Shown piece after piece: positions 9,860 through 22,218 of a DNA stretch of 51,953 nt. The stretch comes from Chromera velia. Taxonomy: Eukaryota > Sar > Chromeraceae. Under the pieces are notes generated by a model that did no database searches, was not told the DNA's origin, and was given only the letters and a program-made list of their open reading frames with translations. Numbering within the stretch: the stretch's first letter is position 1; each line of letters starts with the position of its first letter. Location: contig JAHBMJ010001505.1 of the NCBI GenBank assembly GCA_018398765.1, positions 2,569 through 54,521 of the forward strand, written 5' to 3'. The position numbers were made by a program, and so were the translations under genes.

Positions 9860-11075
9860 ATGGGTGGTGCCTTTTTCTTTTCTTCCATCTACTATTCTCC
9901 TCTCGCTCAGGATATTGCCGCTCCACCCCCTTCCAACATCAATATCTATAGGCCATTTCGTCCTTCCTTGGCATCGAATGTCTTCGGCCAAAGTCGCCGT
10001 GCGATTTGTCCTTCTCTCCCTGTCAAGCTGGTGCTGGTTGCGAGAAACGAAGGGGGTCGCTGACGGGAGTAACAAGAGAGAGGGGAAAGGAGGGGGGGGA
10101 GTGAGAGTGGATGAAGGTGCTGTTGCTGCTTCCCTTCTTTTGTCTCGGTCCGTTGTCTCCTTTCTCTCTCATTGCCTGCCTCTCTCTGTTTCTTTCTCTC
10201 TTTCTTTCTACCCATCCACCCCCACCTATCTACCGTTCTTCTCTTCTGCAAGATATCCTGTCAGGCAGGCAGGCGGATGGACGGATCTCTCCATTTCTTG
10301 CATCAGCAATGCAGTACTAGTCAGCTGATGGAAGGATATCTTGGAACACAGTTGCGTGTGCAGTGAGGGAGCAAAGGTAAGAGGCAATATGAATTCAAAA
10401 AAAAAACTGAAAGGATCAGGCAGAAGACCGTCAAAGAGGATGAAGGATTGTTTTCAAGCCGGTAGCTGGTAAATACTGGATTTTCTGTGGAATCTACTTA
10501 GGCAAATTCCTAAGGAATTTAACTTCAAAACACCACACTAGATTTAAATGTTGCATAGAGAGGTGGAAGGACAAGAGTGAGGCGGACGTGCTAGGAATGG
10601 AACCGATCTCAAATGTTTTCTGCCTTCTGATATTTTCCATACATACAGCTTTTACAGTGCAGAGCCAAGAAAATATAAGTAATGATTTGGATGTAAATTT
10701 TAGTTTGAAAACCAGTTTTCTAGCCACTGGCAATTTTTAAATCGCTGTTAAAATCGGAACTCTGGGCCATCTATCTCTTAAATTCAGAAACTAATTAGAT
10801 TCTATGCAATTGAAAATCGAATTTCTAATTATGTTTTGCTTCGTCTACTATGACGTACTAGTACGCTAGGACGTAGTATGTCTAGGCCCTGCATAGCCCT
10901 GCACTACTTTTTTAAAAAATAAAAGAATCTTTAAAAAGATTAAAAAAAAATTTTATAATGGATTTTTTTTTTTATTATCACACTCGTATATAATAAGCAA
11001 ACAAGTTGAAACAACCGATGTTCAAATGTTGTAAGAGTGTTGCACGGGGTGTTGCATTTGAAACTATATATTTTT
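9860..11075. other. intergenic; pyrimidine-rich then AT-rich
   Basis: CT-rich stretches occur at 10130-10260 and AT-rich DNA from 10380 to 11070. The open frames here come from compositional bias. No gene was supported. Confidence 0.4.
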
Positions 11076-11078
11076 TAG

Positions 11079-12230
11079 TTGATAAATGATGATGATGATA
11101 TATGGGGTTAGAAAGAAACATAAGAGAGAAGAGCAGTCAGGAGAAGGCAGAACTGACAGGAGTGATGATGGCTGACGTGCACAGAAAGGTCTCAAATGGA
11201 AACCGTCTCCACCTTTCTTTGTTTGAAGACAGAGCAGGTAGAAAGGTTGGCTTGACAATGAAAATAGACAGAAAGAGAATAGGGAGAGCCCCTTTTTGCT
11301 ATACGAGAGTGGCGCCGCGATCGGAACACAGGAGGAGAGCAGCATGCAGGGTGGGAGACAGGGCTGTGGCTGCAACTTAGGGACAAATTCCGGTAAGGGG
11401 GGGAGAGAAGGTGCCGTTACAGAAAAGGATGTGCCAGTTCTGTCGAGGGTGGTTGGGAATCGAGGTGGTGGAAGATGAAATCCATCTGGTGACAGAATGT
11501 CCTGTTTTTGACAGAGAGAGAGCAGAAATGTTCAGAAAGATAGAAGAGAAATGGGACAGCAAGATGGAAGAAAGAGCCAGAAAGGCAGCCACAGAAAGAG
11601 AAGGGCTCAACAGAGAAGAGGGAAAAAGAGACAACTCGACGCTTTTCTGTTTTCTGTTGAATGAATGTTATGCCGGAGTGGATGAGTTTTTGGGATGGGC
11701 GTCATTTAGACGGAGGGTGTTTGAGGAGTGTCCAGGACGGTACGGACACATAGAGGGAGACGCTCTGGCGGCCAGACATACAGGAATCACCGGAAGGCAG
11801 CGGGCGATCGAGAGACTAACAAAAGAATATGAGGAGACAATTGATAACTTAGAGACGACCGAAGGAGCGTTAGGGTGGGGAAGGAGGGAGCCACAGAAGA
11901 AGATTGATAAAGCAAACAAGAAGAGCGAGGAAGCCCAAATCACATGCCGTTTCAGATCGATTTTCAGGCCGGAAAGCCAACGTGGATCCAGAGCCGTGGC
12001 TCAAACAACGAACAATCATGCAGCAGCGGCCAGGGCAACAGACTCTGGCGGGCCCCGAGGGCGGGGTCTGATACCTCAGCTTAGGCTGGGGAACGCCCCG
12101 CCCTGCTAGCTCTGGCGACAGATAGACATAGCGGGAAGGCCCTAGGGCGGAACATATCAATCAATCAATCAATCAATCAATCAGTTAATAAATGATGATG
12201 ATGATGATGATGATGTATGGGGTTAAAGCC
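11079..12230 (+). mobile_element. 5'-truncated LINE (non-LTR retrotransposon) C-terminal fragment
   Basis: One frame runs from 11102 to a TGA-free end at 12109, interrupted once by TAG at 11378-11380. After the stop it reads GQIPVRGEKVPLQKRMCQFC and GIEVVEDEIHLVTECP. This is the C-x2-C...H-x4-C knuckle with the EDE-x-H motif found at the C-terminus of many non-LTR reverse transcriptases (zf-RVT type). The reverse transcriptase domain itself is absent, so the copy is truncated. A 3' UTR ends in (ATCA)n at 12156-12182. Similar sequences flank both ends: GATAAATGATGATGATG...ATATGGGGTTA at about 11081-11110 and AATAAATGATGATG...GTATGGGGTTA at about 12187-12226. They could be a target-site duplication or tail repeats. 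Dead copy. Confidence 0.7.
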
Positions 12231-12239
12231 GGTGAGCCG

Positions 12240-12740
12240 TATAGACTCTGGCCAAGCTAGAGCGTCATATATATATTTAAAAAAAATCGGAAACTTTTTT
12301 TAAAAGTGGAGTACAAGGGCCGTAACAAGGCCTAGTGCTTCGTTGATTTAAATCTAAATTTAAATTATTACTGGATTTATTGTTTAAACTAAAACCGTGT
12401 TTGATAATGTTTTATCGTATAATGAATTATTACAATCTAATATGCTTTCGAACCACCATTTTGTAATTTTCAAGCTGACATGCCTAATTCTACAGTGGGA
12501 AACGTGTTCTAAGTACCAACTTTTTTCTCTGTCAGACTTTTTCTTTTGAACCCCGAAAACTTCTCGATTTAAGCAGTCACTACGAGGCGCTGCTTGACAG
12601 TCGGTTTTGAAATGCACCAGCCATCCTTTTCTTTTCCCCCGGCTATAGCTTTACTTCATCAGCTTTTCCTACGTTTTTCTTTTTCATTCCGCATGCGCGC
12701 AAACGTGCACACATGTACATACATACTCGATCATACACAG
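12240..12740. other. AT-rich intergenic
   Basis: Nothing recognised. Confidence 0.35.
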
Positions 12741-12744
12741 AGAC

Positions 12745-12975
12745 GGTGAGAGAGACGTGAATTTTGACACACACAAACACAGAGAAAGGCGCGGCGAGAG
12801 ACGTGCAAAATTTTACACAGACACAAAGACACGGAGAGGAGGGAAAGAAATGTGCAAAATTTTATGCAGACAGAAAGAGGGACGGAGCGGGCAAAGCACG
12901 TGAAAAAAATCACACAGACACAAAACACAGAGGGAGGGCAAGAGACGCGAAAAAAATGCACAAATACAAAAAGTC
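12745..12975. repeat. diverged 48-bp tandem repeat, about 4.7 copies
   Basis: Core words such as GACGTGCAAAATTTTACACA or CACGTGAAAAAAATCACACA recur at about 12748, 12796, 12844, 12890 and 12938. A 16-codon periodic minus-strand frame results, rich in Cys and Val. I treat that frame as a by-product. Confidence 0.75.
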
Positions 12976-12979
12976 GCGC

Positions 12980-14115
12980 CCCCCCGCACGCCTCCCTCGC
13001 TCTCGCACTACCTGCCCACAAGAGCTAGACTGAACCATTTTACAAACAAGAAACTCGTGCCTCTTTCTCTGCTCGCTCCCCGAGCCCGCGTCTTCTTTCT
13101 AGAACCCCGCGCGGAGATTCCTTCCTTCATCTCTGCGACGTTCCATTCTTCCCCGGCCGCCGGCCTTTCGGACTTCAAGTGCAGTTTCTTCGTGCAGACC
13201 CTCCTCACAAAAAGAAGCGGCGCATGAACGACCAACCACATATATACAGAGACTACCGGGATCGCTCTGGCCGACGACATACCCTTCCTCTCCTCTCCTC
13301 TCCTCTCCTCTCAAACTTTGCCTACCTTCCTTCCTTCCTAGATTGATCAGGAAGAACCGCCTCGCCTCGCCTCGCCACTGTTGAATTCAATGAAGAGTAA
13401 AAAGCTCTCTCAGGCAAAAAGCTAGGGAAAGAGACAAACATATGGGCATCTGTCAGACTACAGAGAGAGAGAGAGAGAGAGAGAGAGAATTTCATCCAAG
13501 TCAAGAGGAGCAAAACCTTGCAAGCCCCTTTCTGCGACTGCAATGTTCCCCGCGTATCATATGCGTGCGTGTGTGTCTATGAGGACACATTGGGGTGAGA
13601 TGGATGGCTTCTCCTCCCCGTTCCCTCGCCTGGCTGCTCTTTCTCTGTTCTGTCACCCTCCGCCCCCCCCCTCGTTGTTCAAAGGTCCATTCGATCTCCC
13701 GGCCACCTTACTCACTCGGACTCTCGGGAGGACGCCGACCGGCTGCCTGAAAGAAAGAGAGAGAGACAGAGAGGGCACGGGAGGGGAAGAAGGGAAGGAG
13801 GAATAAGATGAGACCCTTTGCTCCTCATCTTTATTGCTCAGACGACAGAGAGGCTTATCTGTGCATCCATCCCTCCAGAGTATTCAAAATTCAAACAAAA
13901 GACAGAACCAGACAGACAACAGAGCGATGAGGAAAACAGTTTTTCCGACTGTTGTTCTTTCTGTCTACCTGTTTTTCTGTCTGCCTTTCCCAGCCTGTGC
14001 TTGTATAACGAATTAACGAAACGACCAAAATTGACTTCAACGCGTGCGCGAGTGCAAAGGCAGGCAGGCAGGCATGCGCGAGTGCAAAGGCAGGCAGGCA
14101 GGACGCACACACACG

Positions 14116-14151
<36 letters not shown>

Positions 14152-14222
14152 TACACACACACAGACACAAAGAAAGAAAGAAGGAAAAAGGAAAATGTCT
14201 TGAGACGGACCTACCGACCGAC
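12980..14222. other. intergenic 3' of the NRF-6-like gene, simple-repeat rich
   Basis: Contains TCTCC repeats (13283-13312), a GA tract (13461-13488), a duplicated GGCAGGCAGGCATGCGCGAGTGC-type unit (about 14044-14102) and (TC)n/(CA)n at 14118-14165. No gene was supported. Confidence 0.4.
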
Positions 14223-15890
14223 CTACCGACCTGTTTTGAGGTCTCCTGCCCGCGTCTCCTCCTCTCCATCTCTTTCCTCTGCAGTCGTTTTCTTCTTCTC
14301 CTGCATCCCCACATTCTCCGCGATGCCCTCGACGAGGATTTTCTCCAAGTTCGCGATGGGCATCTCTATCAGCAAAGTCATCACCCATGCCACCAGATAG
14401 GTCGCACACCAACAGCCCAGGAAGTAGAGAAACAGTTGCACGACTGCAAAGCAAAAGGAAAAAAGAGTGGAGTGCAACAGCAGGAATCAATCAGACAACA
14501 GAAGAGAGAAGTGAATGCGTGCATCAATAGAAAAACGAATGCTGGAGATTCAGTCCGCCCGTGGATGTAAATTGAGTAAGAATGCACGCACAAGGAAGAA
14601 GAGTCATGACATGAAAGGGGGGCTGCTGCTGTTTACGCTAGAAGAAAAAAGTTCAAATTCCAAAGAAAGAAAGAAAGCAAAATGAATGAATGAAGAAAAA
14701 GAAAAGAAACCAGAAAGAAATCCAATCCCCATTGATGACGACAATTCACTCATTTTTCCTCAACTGTTCTTTCTTTCTTTCTTTCTTTCTTTCTTTCCTT
14801 CTTTCTGCCTGCTTTTGTGTCTGTATGTACAAATGAGAATCCCGTCACTCTCTCTTTCGAGAATTGTCCAGAGAGGGACTTCTTCCTCTTCCTCCTAGCT
14901 GCACGGGGGCGAATCTCTCTCTCCATGCATGCATGCGAGTTTGTTTATCCATAGATGCCCCCACGGCCATCCTCATGGCGCCCCCACTACATGCACGGGT
15001 GCTGTCTGACTGACGGACTGATTCAACGACATGGTCTCCCTCTCTCTTTCTTTTTTTCTGCTCGTTCTCTCTCTCTCTCTCCCCATGCAACCACAACTCC
15101 AACGACCAGGACAGCAGGCAGCTAGGATGAGAGAGAGCGTCCCTCTCTCCACGTGCTTGCCTGCCTGCCTGCCTATTTGCCTGTTTGCCTCCCTATCCCT
15201 CCCTCCCTCCGTACCCTCTGTGTGGTACTCTTGCCCCTTCATGTTCGAGAAGACGTGTTTTTGTTTTCTCTTCTGCCCGTTCTCTCTCCCTATTCCTTCC
15301 TTCCTACCTTCTGTGTAGTACTCCTGCCCCTTCATGTTCGCGAAGACGATGAACATGATCACTGGGTGCACCAGGTAGGCCAAGTAAGTCATCCTCGCCA
15401 GGGGGGCCCAAGCCTTCCATGACAAAATCCAGTTAGAGCAGGGCGCATACCCCTGGAGGCAGCAGAGAACAAGCCAACCGAGAGTCACTGCCCACAGAGA
15501 CCTGCAAGCAACCTCAACTTCAACGTTCAGTCTGTGCGGATCGAGCAGACATGTAAACGTGTGTGTGGTGTGTGCAGTGCAAAAAAAAGAAACCTACACA
15601 TGCTTAGACGTTCTACTGAAAGACCGCACACAGGCGGATTTGTCCGTCTGCATGCACGCAATTTTGGTGGGGGAGCGTATGCGTGCAGATTGATTCACTT
15701 GCTTACTCACAAAAGAGGAAAAAATCCGATCGACGGGATAGGACCTAGGCGAAAAATCAGCAAGGGTCCCACCGACGTTCGGACACGGAGTATGGTGGCA
15801 ATCGAACTGCGCACACTCACTCAAGAAAGTGGCAGCTGGCGTCACGTATACAGACAGACAGACCTCCTACAAGCACCATGACAGAGCGGG

Positions 15891-15971
<81 letters not shown>

Positions 15972-18900
15972 AACGAACAACTTCCTTCTCCCCCTCCTGC
16001 CCTGACTGCTCTCTCTCTCCCACGGCCCCCCCACCTGTCTGCCATGAGGAACATGACGTTCGCCCACGTGGGCCACTTCCACGAGTCCTCCTTGTTGGCT
16101 GTCCAGGGCATGAACACCAAGAAGACCCCCAACGCGAAGATGAACAGGTGGGTGCCCGCCCTACCGACAGAACTCCACTTGTCCAGTTTGACCCTCCCCT
16201 CCAGAATCGAGAGCCCGACCAGCATGCCCACTGCATAAGGCCCGATTCGGGTCCACGGCTTGTCGTATACCAAATCGAAGGAGGACTTCCCGCCGATCTG
16301 CACCAAGCCAGCCAGTCGAGCGTGGTTGGCAGTAATTGGTCATTATGTACGTGCCTACAGCCAGCCAGACATATACGTATGCATGGGGGCTAATTGTAGG
16401 GCAACAGTCTGATGTATGTGGGGGATGATGCCGAAGCGCCGCTCGAAACTGTCGACGTGCAGCGAGTGCATCTCTGCATGCGCATATGCACGCAGGGAGG
16501 GAGGGAGGTGCCATGCACGCAGGGAGGGAGGGAGGGAGGGAGGTGCCATGCACGCAGGGAGGGAGGGAGGGAGGGAGGTGCCATGCACGCAGGGAGGGAG
16601 GGAGGGAGGGAGGTGCCATGCACGCAGGGAGGGAGGGAGGGAGGGAGGTGCCATGCAGGTGCACTTCCGTTCTTCCGTTCAGTATCGTTTGGGGGACCTG
16701 CACGCACTCCCACCTACACAGACCGCACCCACGCCCACACACACTGAGGGACCGTCAAGTCTGTTCATGACAAAGATCGACAGACGCATTAGCTTGCCGA
16801 GGCACAGTTCATTCGCTCATCGGAGCGTCGCAGAGCACAAGGGATTCCTTCTTCCCTTCCCTTGCATCGATCATATAACACAACATGCAAACAACACCAG
16901 CTGGGGGGCTGCCGCCAGGTAATAAATTGAATGAAGCAAGCGCATTGTCATCGGGGAGGGGAGAGAGAGAAGGCAGAAAGAATTAACTGTCGGTCGGTCG
17001 ATGCGTCGCTGGCATGCCAGCACTAGCTGTCTGCGCGCATGAACGAACGAACGCCACGCCCGCATCCCCTGAGCCCTCCACTGACTTGTTCAAAAATCGC
17101 CACAGTAAGGGAGTTGTCGTAGGTGATCACTGCATTCGCGATTGTGCACCCGACGAGGAGCAATCCCGTCAGCACCCATCCCACAGCTTTGTGGACCCTG
17201 CATGATGCAACAGTGCAGCAGGACCATCCATCCATTGCGCATTTTAATCACGCATTTGAATGTTTGGGTGTTGAAACGATCCCTCCTCTCCCTTTGACGC
17301 GGATTGTCCGCCTGACTGACTGACTGGACTGACTGACTGACTGTCCGCCTGACTGTCTGACAAATCGTTTGACTGACTGACTGACTGACTGACTGACTGA
17401 CTGACTGACTGGCTGACTGACTGTCTGACAAATCGTTTGACTGACTGACTGACTTTGTGTACAGTGCGACGACGATTAGGGCGATGATGAAGAACTGCAT
17501 ATCGTTGGCCAGGTACCAGGACCAGACGATGCACATGTCGGCAGACTCAGTGGGGTACAGGTTATTGATGTACAGCGCATTCGTCCACCTGAACGCATTC
17601 ATTTTCATACAGAATATTTTATTTTCATAAATGAATTCTGTATGAAAATAAACGGGGTACAGGTTGTTGATGTACAGCGCGTTCGTCCACCTGCACGCAC
17701 GCATGCGCCCCCATGGAAGGGAAACAGACACGGAGACAAACAGTAGCAAGCAGCGGGCAGGTGTGGACTGCAGGCATCCTCATAGGCAGGACCATTATTA
17801 TCTGGGATGTTCTTGTGCAGTGCTCTCTTCGTCCGCCTGGATGGACGTCTTGGCTGATGCATGGACGGTTTTTTCCTCAAGAGGGGATCCAGCTAGGGGG
17901 TGGCAGTGCTGAACCAATTAATTGCCTGAACGCTTCCAGGGAAGGAAGGAAGAAGTAGTTTTTTTTTACGCACGCAGTGGGCGGAGAAGCGCGACGTCAA
18001 GCGTCAACGACTTCAGCCGACGCAGCGCTAGAGAGGGATGTCTCAAATACCGTCAGGGAGGCTCTTTTTCATGTGTGCCCTTTTCTTTTACTTTTTTGTG
18101 CGGATTCTCTCTTGTCTCTTTCACGGGCACAGCTCCCTCTGCCTAGCTCTCCCGTGAGTCTGTCAGTATGTTGTTTTCTCTCAAACTTTCGATCAGAGTT
18201 ATGGCCGGGCCAGTCTGCAGAGCAATGCATTCTTTCATCCTTCTATTCGTCTGCATGTCATTCTGCTGTCCTTCCTTCCTTCCTTCCTTCCTTGCTTGCT
18301 TCCTTCCTTCCTTCCTTCCTTTCTTTCTTTCTTTCTGCCTGCCTGCCTGCCTGCCTGACTGACCAGTACTGTCCACACGCCCCCCCGTTCCCCCCTCCAA
18401 ACTCTGCAGCCCCCCAGGTGGAGTTCACGTACTGAGGCCACAGAGGGCCGGTGCCCATGTACACACTCAGCCAATAGTACAGAGCTATGACCAAAAGGTA
18501 GACTGGCGTGAGACGCAGGTATCTGCACGCAGACGCCCAGAATCAATGACAGGAGATTCCCTCACTGTGCAGCTGAGCTTGAGATATCGCGTCAGACAGC
18601 AAAAGGGAAGAGCTGTCACCAAGAGGCAGACAAGCGTAACTAAAATGACGGACTCATAGACGTATGCTGGTGCCTCGATTGGCATAACGAAAACACGCAG
18701 GAAGAAGAAGAAGAAGAAGAAGAAGCGTAGACGCAACCCGAAAGCCCCCCCCGACCCCTTCATTCACGTGTGCTCCAACCCCAAAAGCCTTCGTCTTCTC
18801 TGCATTCGTCTTCGTGTGTGTCGTGTTCTTCCGTAAGACACAACCTGCCTGCCTGCTTACCTGAAGAGAGGGAGAGAGAGAAGAGAGATACAATCAATCA

Positions 18901-20467
18901 ATCGAGAGATGGGGAGAAAGGACTGCGGCATCCTCAGATCGGAACGGCTCTCTCTCTCTCTCACACACACACAGACAAGCCCACTTTCCTTCCTTCCTTC
19001 CTACCTGTGCAGCAGCGCCAGTCCGACGGGAGGGATCTTCACTTTGCCGAACATAGGGACCAGGGAGATCACGCACAGGAGCCCCGAGAGGAAGAAAAAA
19101 GAATCTACAGAGAACGGCGCACTTGTTAGGAGAGAGTACCAAAAACCTTGAGTGACCCTCGCCACAGCCTGCAGATGGACAGACAGACAGATGGACAGAC
19201 TATATCGTCCTTTCTTTCCTTTCTCTTCCTTTCGTTCACAGACAGACAAACAGACACACAGACGAACACAAAACGCACGAAGGATATGGAGACAAATCAG
19301 AATGGAGACCCAAGAGAGTTGTTCATCTCTCTGCCTGCCCTCTTCTAAGTCCATTGACTTCCATCTTCATTTCCTTCTGCGTGCATGCCACTGGATTCTT
19401 CGATCGATCGATCCTTCACCCTTCAATCAATCAACCAACCAAAGAGAACGAACCACTTAATTGCTCCTCAACGTACTGATGCAGGTGTGCAAGAAAGGAA
19501 TCAGTCATTCAGATGATGTAGAATTTCCACCTCGAAAGCAACTGAGTACACACGCCCAATCCCACCCAACCCTCTCTCATTCACACACAGGCACTCTCAC
19601 CTCTCCATTCTTGAGGTCAACAGAGCTCAGCCAGAAGGCCAGGGAGTGTCCAAAAATGACCCACGCGAGGGACAGGACACGAATCCCGTGCAGACACACA
19701 AGCTCCGGTCTTTTGTTGCCCTCCTTTTCCGTCTCCTTCTCTCCAGATGAAGCTCCACGATCATCCGACGACCGTGATCCCCCCCCCGCCTGAAGCCCTC
19801 TCTCATTCTCGTCTCTGTCTGCCGTCTCTGGCTGCATGGGGGGCGCTGCGGAGGGAGAGGGAGACGACGGGGGCAAACCCATCGCACCCCCACCCGCCCC
19901 AGCTGCGTGCACGCGCACCTCACGCCGCCTCCCCCCCCCCCAGAGGGCGCCCTCTCGCGGAGCCCCCGAGTCTCCTACTACCCCTTGCGCGCCTGTCTGC
20001 TGCTCTTGCGGTCCTTGTTGTTGCGTTCTTGTGTTTCTTTCCTTGTCTGCTGCCGGCTTGGAGGGCGCAGAGAGACGGAAAAGTGCCTCCCAGTTCCTTC
20101 TGGGCGAGAACGCTGAGAGGAATTTGAGGGCGGGGGTCTCGGGCTCAGTCTGCAGTGATATACATGACGCCTTTATTTATACACGTTTATTGGGCGAACT
20201 TACACATCAATTGGATCGCCGATGTTCGCCTGTGTTGAGTATGTGCTTACACAGAGATTGTACTAACATGTACACAGATCTTTTGAACAAACACAAACCC
20301 ATACTCAGACATGCACACACCCGCACGCATCAACGCCCAGGTACACACACAAAGAAGCACACACACAAGAACCTCCACACTCAGTAAACACAGATCCATA
20401 GAAAGGGACTCAAACCCACACATACTCACTCACTCCTTCACAAACCACACTCACACTCTCACACTCA

Positions 20468-20550
<83 letters not shown>

Positions 20551-22218
20551 GAAGGCACGCATGAAGTTCCCCCCCACGCCTCCCTCTCCCTGACAAACCT
20601 CACTCTTCTTTTTCGGGTCGTCCCACCCAGGCTGCGCAATCGTGTGGGCGAATGTGAGCGCCAGAAGGCCGAAGAAAAGGAAGAGAATCACAACGATGGA
20701 GGTCACCACTGTTCGCCAGTCAAGGTCGGGTTTGGAGAAGTCACAGGTAGAGGAGAAAGGGGGCAGAGATGCCGCTCCCAGCTTCTTCTCTCTGCCTTCC
20801 CGGTCGGTCCCTTCTGTCATTCTGGGTGTTCTCAAAGTCTCAGAGGGCACCACAGCCCCTTTCCTTCTGATCGAGTCCATCAGTCTGGCTTTGGTCCTCT
20901 GTACATGGATCATTTTTTCGATCTCTCTGAGGCTCGAGGAGGCGTCCTCCTCTTCTGCTAGCTCGGCATCGCTCTGTCCCCCTTCAGTGTCTAGAGCCTC
21001 CTTCAGTTTGGTCAGTCTCACCAGGGACTCGGTGAGGTTCCCCTGGGGAGGCATGGACAGAAGAGAGTCGAGGACCCTCCATAGAGGGGGGGACGCAGAG
21101 TGATTATCCACACTCAACAAAACACGAGGGGGGGGGTGGGAAAGGGAAGAAGACTCTGCAGGGGTGCTCAGTCTTTTGCCGAGAAACGCAGACGCGCCCT
21201 GCTGAATGGCGGCTTCAAACCTGTCACCGAGACCTCTGGACACGGCGTACGTTCGCAGGGCATGAAGGGAAAGAGGGGACGGGGGGAAAGATCCCGACAG
21301 AGAGAGACGACGTGAAACTTCGGACGTGACGATTTCCTGCTCTTCTTCTCGAATCCCCCCTCGGTTGATGGGAAGAGAAGAGAGAGCCCCTGCTCTTTCT
21401 TTTTTTTCTGCTTCCTGCTTCTTCATTGCAGGGCACGAAAGCATCTTTGTGAGCAGACAGCTGGTGGGGTTCAGAAACGACGCTGAGCCTACGCAGTCAG
21501 TATAGGGGTCACAGACGAAATCGGTGCTTTTGGCGAACTGTGCGTCGTCGCACTTGTCAGGTACGCACTGGCCTGTCTTGAGGGAAAATCCAGCAACGTT
21601 GTAGCTGCATGTGCAGTACCGGGCCCCGTCCTGGGCTGTGCACATGTCCCAGTCGCCTAGGTCGTTTGGGCCAGTGGAGGAGGCAGCGGTGAGGTTTTGG
21701 TAGAAGGGGGAAGTGCTGGTGAGGGGCACTGAGCACCTGAGGGCGCCTCCCAGTGTTTGGGCATACGCCGTCTGCTTAGGGTCTTTGCTGGAGCCCCCAG
21801 CTGCACACTGAATGTTGATGGGTTGGGGTGCGTTGGGGGCACTGCAGATGAGAGACTGCGCAGTGGCACACATCTGCTGAAGGGACGCATAAGCGGGTGG
21901 GAGGTTGTCACAGTCAATGGAGCCGTCACAGAGCCCCGAGACAGCTTCTATGCTGCATGTGGAGGGAACACACACAGCCTGCTGGACTCTGAAGGGGAGC
22001 TGTTTGATGGGTATCTGCACAGAGAGCATGCAGTACTTGTTGAGGGAAGTAGCGGTACAGTTCTCGAATTTCTCGATGTTGGGGGTTCCTGACAAAGGAC
22101 CGTAAGTGGAGTTCCACTGGGACACTGCAGTGAGACAGCTCTGGATATCCTCCACAGGCCCCGCAGAGGCGCCAAGGAGCAAGAAGACAAAACCCAGGAG
22201 GGGGGAAGCGCTCCCCAT
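14223..22218 (-). CDS. NRF-6-type membrane acyltransferase (acyltransferase 3 family), 9 exons
   Basis: Exons on the minus strand: 22218-20599, 19831-19601, 19168-19005, 18522-18364, 17588-17454, 17197-17086, 16297-16035, 15501-15308 and 14443-14223. The sum is 3099 bases (1032 aa) and every junction keeps phase. The start ATG at 22218 begins a signal peptide (MGSASPLLGFVFLLLGASA); an in-frame upstream ATG at 22326 would bury it. Exon 1 (540 aa) is a lumenal or extracellular Cys-rich NRF-type region with two CxxxxxxxYCxC-like repeats, a long charged linker and a membrane segment. Exons 2-9 carry family signatures: LHGIRVLSLAWVIFGHS (with the conserved His), SVDSFFFLSGLL, HRYLRLTPVY, YWWTNALYINNLYP, WSWYLANDMQFFII, DLVYDKPWTRIGPYAVGML and LARMTYLAYLVHP. 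Relatives are multipass proteins thought to move acyl groups onto lipids or other substrates; NRF-6 acts in lipid transport in worms. The substrate here is unknown. The far acceptor of exon 5 and the second donor of exon 8 are duplicated (see findings). The junction of exons 1 and 2 is the least certain. Confidence 0.9.
15212..15254 (-). repeat. duplicated exon end plus donor, NRF-6-like gene intron 8
   Basis: This 42-bp stretch matches 15306-15347, the end of exon 8 with its donor, at about 38 of 42 positions, 94 bp downstream in the sense direction. Both copies carry GAAG|GTAGG-like or GAGG|GTACG-like donors. Confidence 0.85.
15892..15970. repeat. compound (TC)n(TG)n microsatellite in intron
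   Basis: In the sense (minus) orientation it reads (CA)n(GA)n shortly after the exon 7 donor at 16034. Confidence 0.95.
16496..16655. repeat. 36-bp minisatellite, about 4.3 copies, in intron 6
   Basis: Units of GGTGCCATGCACGCA plus (GGGA)n recur at a 36-bp offset (CCATGCACGC at about 16511, 16547, 16583 and 16619). It sits in the intron between exons 6 and 7. Open frames on both strands are by-products. Confidence 0.95.
17552..17704 (-). mobile_element. exon-start duplication flanking a palindromic introner/MITE-like insert
   Basis: The first 40 or so bases of exon 5 with its acceptor occur twice, at 17552-17598 (used copy) and 17654-17704, at a 102-bp offset with 3 differences in about 43. 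Between them is an AT-rich insert with perfect 15-bp inverted repeats ATTTTCATACAGAAT (17601-17615) and ATTCTGTATGAAAAT (17635-17649). On the sense strand the insert ends TTCTGTATGAAAATGAATGC and then the acceptor. The offset is a multiple of three and stop-free, so use of the far acceptor would add 34 residues in frame, repeating WTNALYINNLYP. Confidence 0.85.
20470..20552. repeat. compound (TC)n(AC)n(AG)n microsatellite in intron 1
   Basis: Directly visible just downstream (sense) of the exon 1 donor at 20598. Confidence 0.95.

Noticed and set aside
9555-10328. A 257-codon plus-strand open frame
   Set aside because: Its composition follows CT-rich sequence, it has no recognisable motif, and parts are better explained as introns or spacer.
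16496-16655. CRISPR-like array
   Set aside because: Units are contiguous without unique spacers, and the context is a eukaryotic intron.
16161-16922. Periodic open frames on both strands over the 36-bp minisatellite
   Set aside because: They are produced by a repeat of length 3n inside an intron of the NRF-6-like gene.
20410-20598. Continuation of the long minus-strand frame past the exon 1 donor of the NRF-6-like gene
   Set aside because: After KKKSE the frame runs into (TC)n/(GT)n/(GA)n repeats and loses family similarity. A GT donor sits at the change and exon 2 continues the protein.
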